Below are positions 5,707-6,351 of a stretch of 6,351 nucleotides of DNA, piece after piece. Both the position numbers and the translations under genes were made by a program. The stretch is from Propionibacteriaceae bacterium. GTDB taxonomy: Bacteria > Actinomycetota > Actinomycetes > Propionibacteriales > Propionibacteriaceae. Numbering within the stretch: position 1 is the first letter of the stretch; each line of letters opens with the position of its first letter. The notes below the pieces were generated by a model, which had not been told where the DNA came from, made no database searches, and saw only the letters and a list, made by a program, of their open reading frames with translations. The stretch lies in assembly GCA_030544185.1 (NCBI GenBank), contig JAUNRO010000189.1, positions 1-6,351 of the forward strand, in the 5' to 3' direction.

Positions 5707-6351
5707 ATGAGCCAGACCGAGCAGCCGTCCGTGACCGATGTCCCCACCCCTCGGCCGCCCAAGCGCAGTCGCGCGGCCGAGCTCCTGGCGGGCCTCAACG
5801 ATCCGCAGCGCGAGGCTGTGCTCCATCAGGGGGCGCCGTTGCTCGTGGTCGCCGGTGCCGGGTCGGGCAAGACTCGCGTCCTCACGCGCCGGATCGCCTA
5901 TCTGGTGTCCGAACGTGACGTGCATCCGGGCTCGATCCTGGCGATCACGTTCACCAACAAGGCCGCGGCCGAGATGCGGCACCGGGTGGCCGAGATCATC
6001 GGGAACCGGGCGCGGGTCATGTGGGTGTCGACCTTCCACTCCGCCTGCGTGCGGATCCTGCGCGCGGAGATTCATCGATTCGGGTACGCCCGGCAGTTCT
6101 CCATCTATGACGACACCGACGCCAAGCGGCTGATGCAGCTCGTCTGCACCGAGCTCGGCATCGATCCCAAGCGCCATCCGGTCCGCCAGGTGCTCAACTG
6201 GGTGTCGAACTGCAAGAACGACCTGGTCGACCACGAGTCCGCGCGCCCTCGGGCCGGTCAGGGCCAGGAGGCCTATCCGGAGGCGTACGCCGAGTATCAG
6301 CGCCGACTGCGCGCCGCGAATGCAGTCGATTTCGACGACCTCATGATGCTC
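5707..6351 (+). CDS. pcrA: UvrD/PcrA-family ATP-dependent DNA helicase, N-terminal part
   Basis: The frame is open from the ATG at 5707 to the window end (215 codons seen of a protein normally above 700 residues). It shows superfamily 1A helicase motifs in order: the Q-motif region LNDPQREAV (Q34), Walker A GAGSGKT (50-56, K55), motif Ia AITFTNKAAAEM (79-90), motif Ib VSTFHSACVRIL (108-118), FSIYDDTDAKRLM, and AVDFDDLMML at the very end, which in PcrA/UvrD lies just before the Walker B DEYQDT motif. These enzymes unwind DNA 3'-5' in repair and replication restart. A Ser/Thr/Pro-rich leader of about 24 residues precedes the domain. The gene is divergent from the phospholipase D-like gene with a 57-bp gap. 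PcrA is favoured because it is the general actinobacterial member with this spacing of motifs; UvrD2 or another paralogue cannot be excluded from the N-terminus alone. Confidence 0.93.
   Translation, partial: MSQTEQPSVTDVPTPRPPKRSRAAELLAGLNDPQREAVLHQGAPLLVVAGAGSGKTRVLTRRIAYLVSERDVHPGSILAITFTNKAAAEMRHRVAEIIGNRARVMWVSTFHSACVRILRAEIHRFGYARQFSIYDDTDAKRLMQLVCTELGIDPKRHPVRQVLNWVSNCKNDLVDHESARPRAGQGQEAYPEAYAEYQRRLRAANAVDFDDLMML

Noticed and set aside
5650..6234. N-terminal extension of the phospholipase D-like frame to 6234
   Set aside because: It would lie antisense to clear helicase motifs and add about 195 residues without family similarity; the membrane anchor starts just after 5649.
1..6351. 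CRISPR array, tRNA, rRNA, insertion sequence or prophage
   Set aside because: No spaced short repeats, cloverleaf, transposase or integrase motifs, or terminal inverted repeats were seen; the only repeat is the two-copy in-gene one.

Overview
The window is high-GC DNA with the codon habits and protein families of an actinobacterium. Family resemblance suggests Propionibacteriales, but nothing in the window fixes the genus. It reads as a chromosomal envelope-stress region. I see no transposase, integrase, phage gene, CRISPR array, tRNA or rRNA.

Left part (1-1582, minus strand): a tightly packed three-gene operon read leftwards. It holds a 429-aa protein with an N-terminal PspC domain and a LiaF-like C-terminus, a 69-aa two-helix membrane protein whose ATG overlaps the stop of the first gene (ATGA), and the first 21 codons of a second PspC protein that runs off the window.

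Middle (1737-3967, plus strand): a divergently transcribed two-component system. A 510-aa membrane histidine kinase carries a third PspC domain near its N-terminus, and a 233-aa NarL/LuxR-type response regulator is coupled to it by another ATGA overlap. The kinase membrane domain contains a nearly perfect 51-nt in-frame direct repeat. The set recalls LiaFSR/phage-shock signalling: a PspC/LiaF-like membrane protein, a PspC-bearing kinase and a NarL-type regulator that probably controls the divergent promoter region.

Right part (4047-5649, minus strand): a 92-aa GlsB/YeaQ/YmgE-type stress membrane protein and, upstream of it, a two-HKD phospholipase D/cardiolipin-synthase-like protein. A 21-bp perfect stem-loop separates the regulator gene from the convergent GlsB-type gene and probably terminates both. 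Both minus-strand genes have the same TACATTGG element 6-7 nt before the chosen start codon, which suggests leaderless transcription from related promoters. From 5707 rightwards a PcrA/UvrD-type DNA helicase begins and is cut by the window end before its Walker B motif.

The most unusual points are the three PspC domains in one divergent locus, the near-identical duplicated segment in the kinase sensor region, the shared leaderless-type promoter element, and two palindromes flanking the phospholipase gene. No wholly new system is evident; the locus looks like a variant of actinobacterial envelope-stress sensing.
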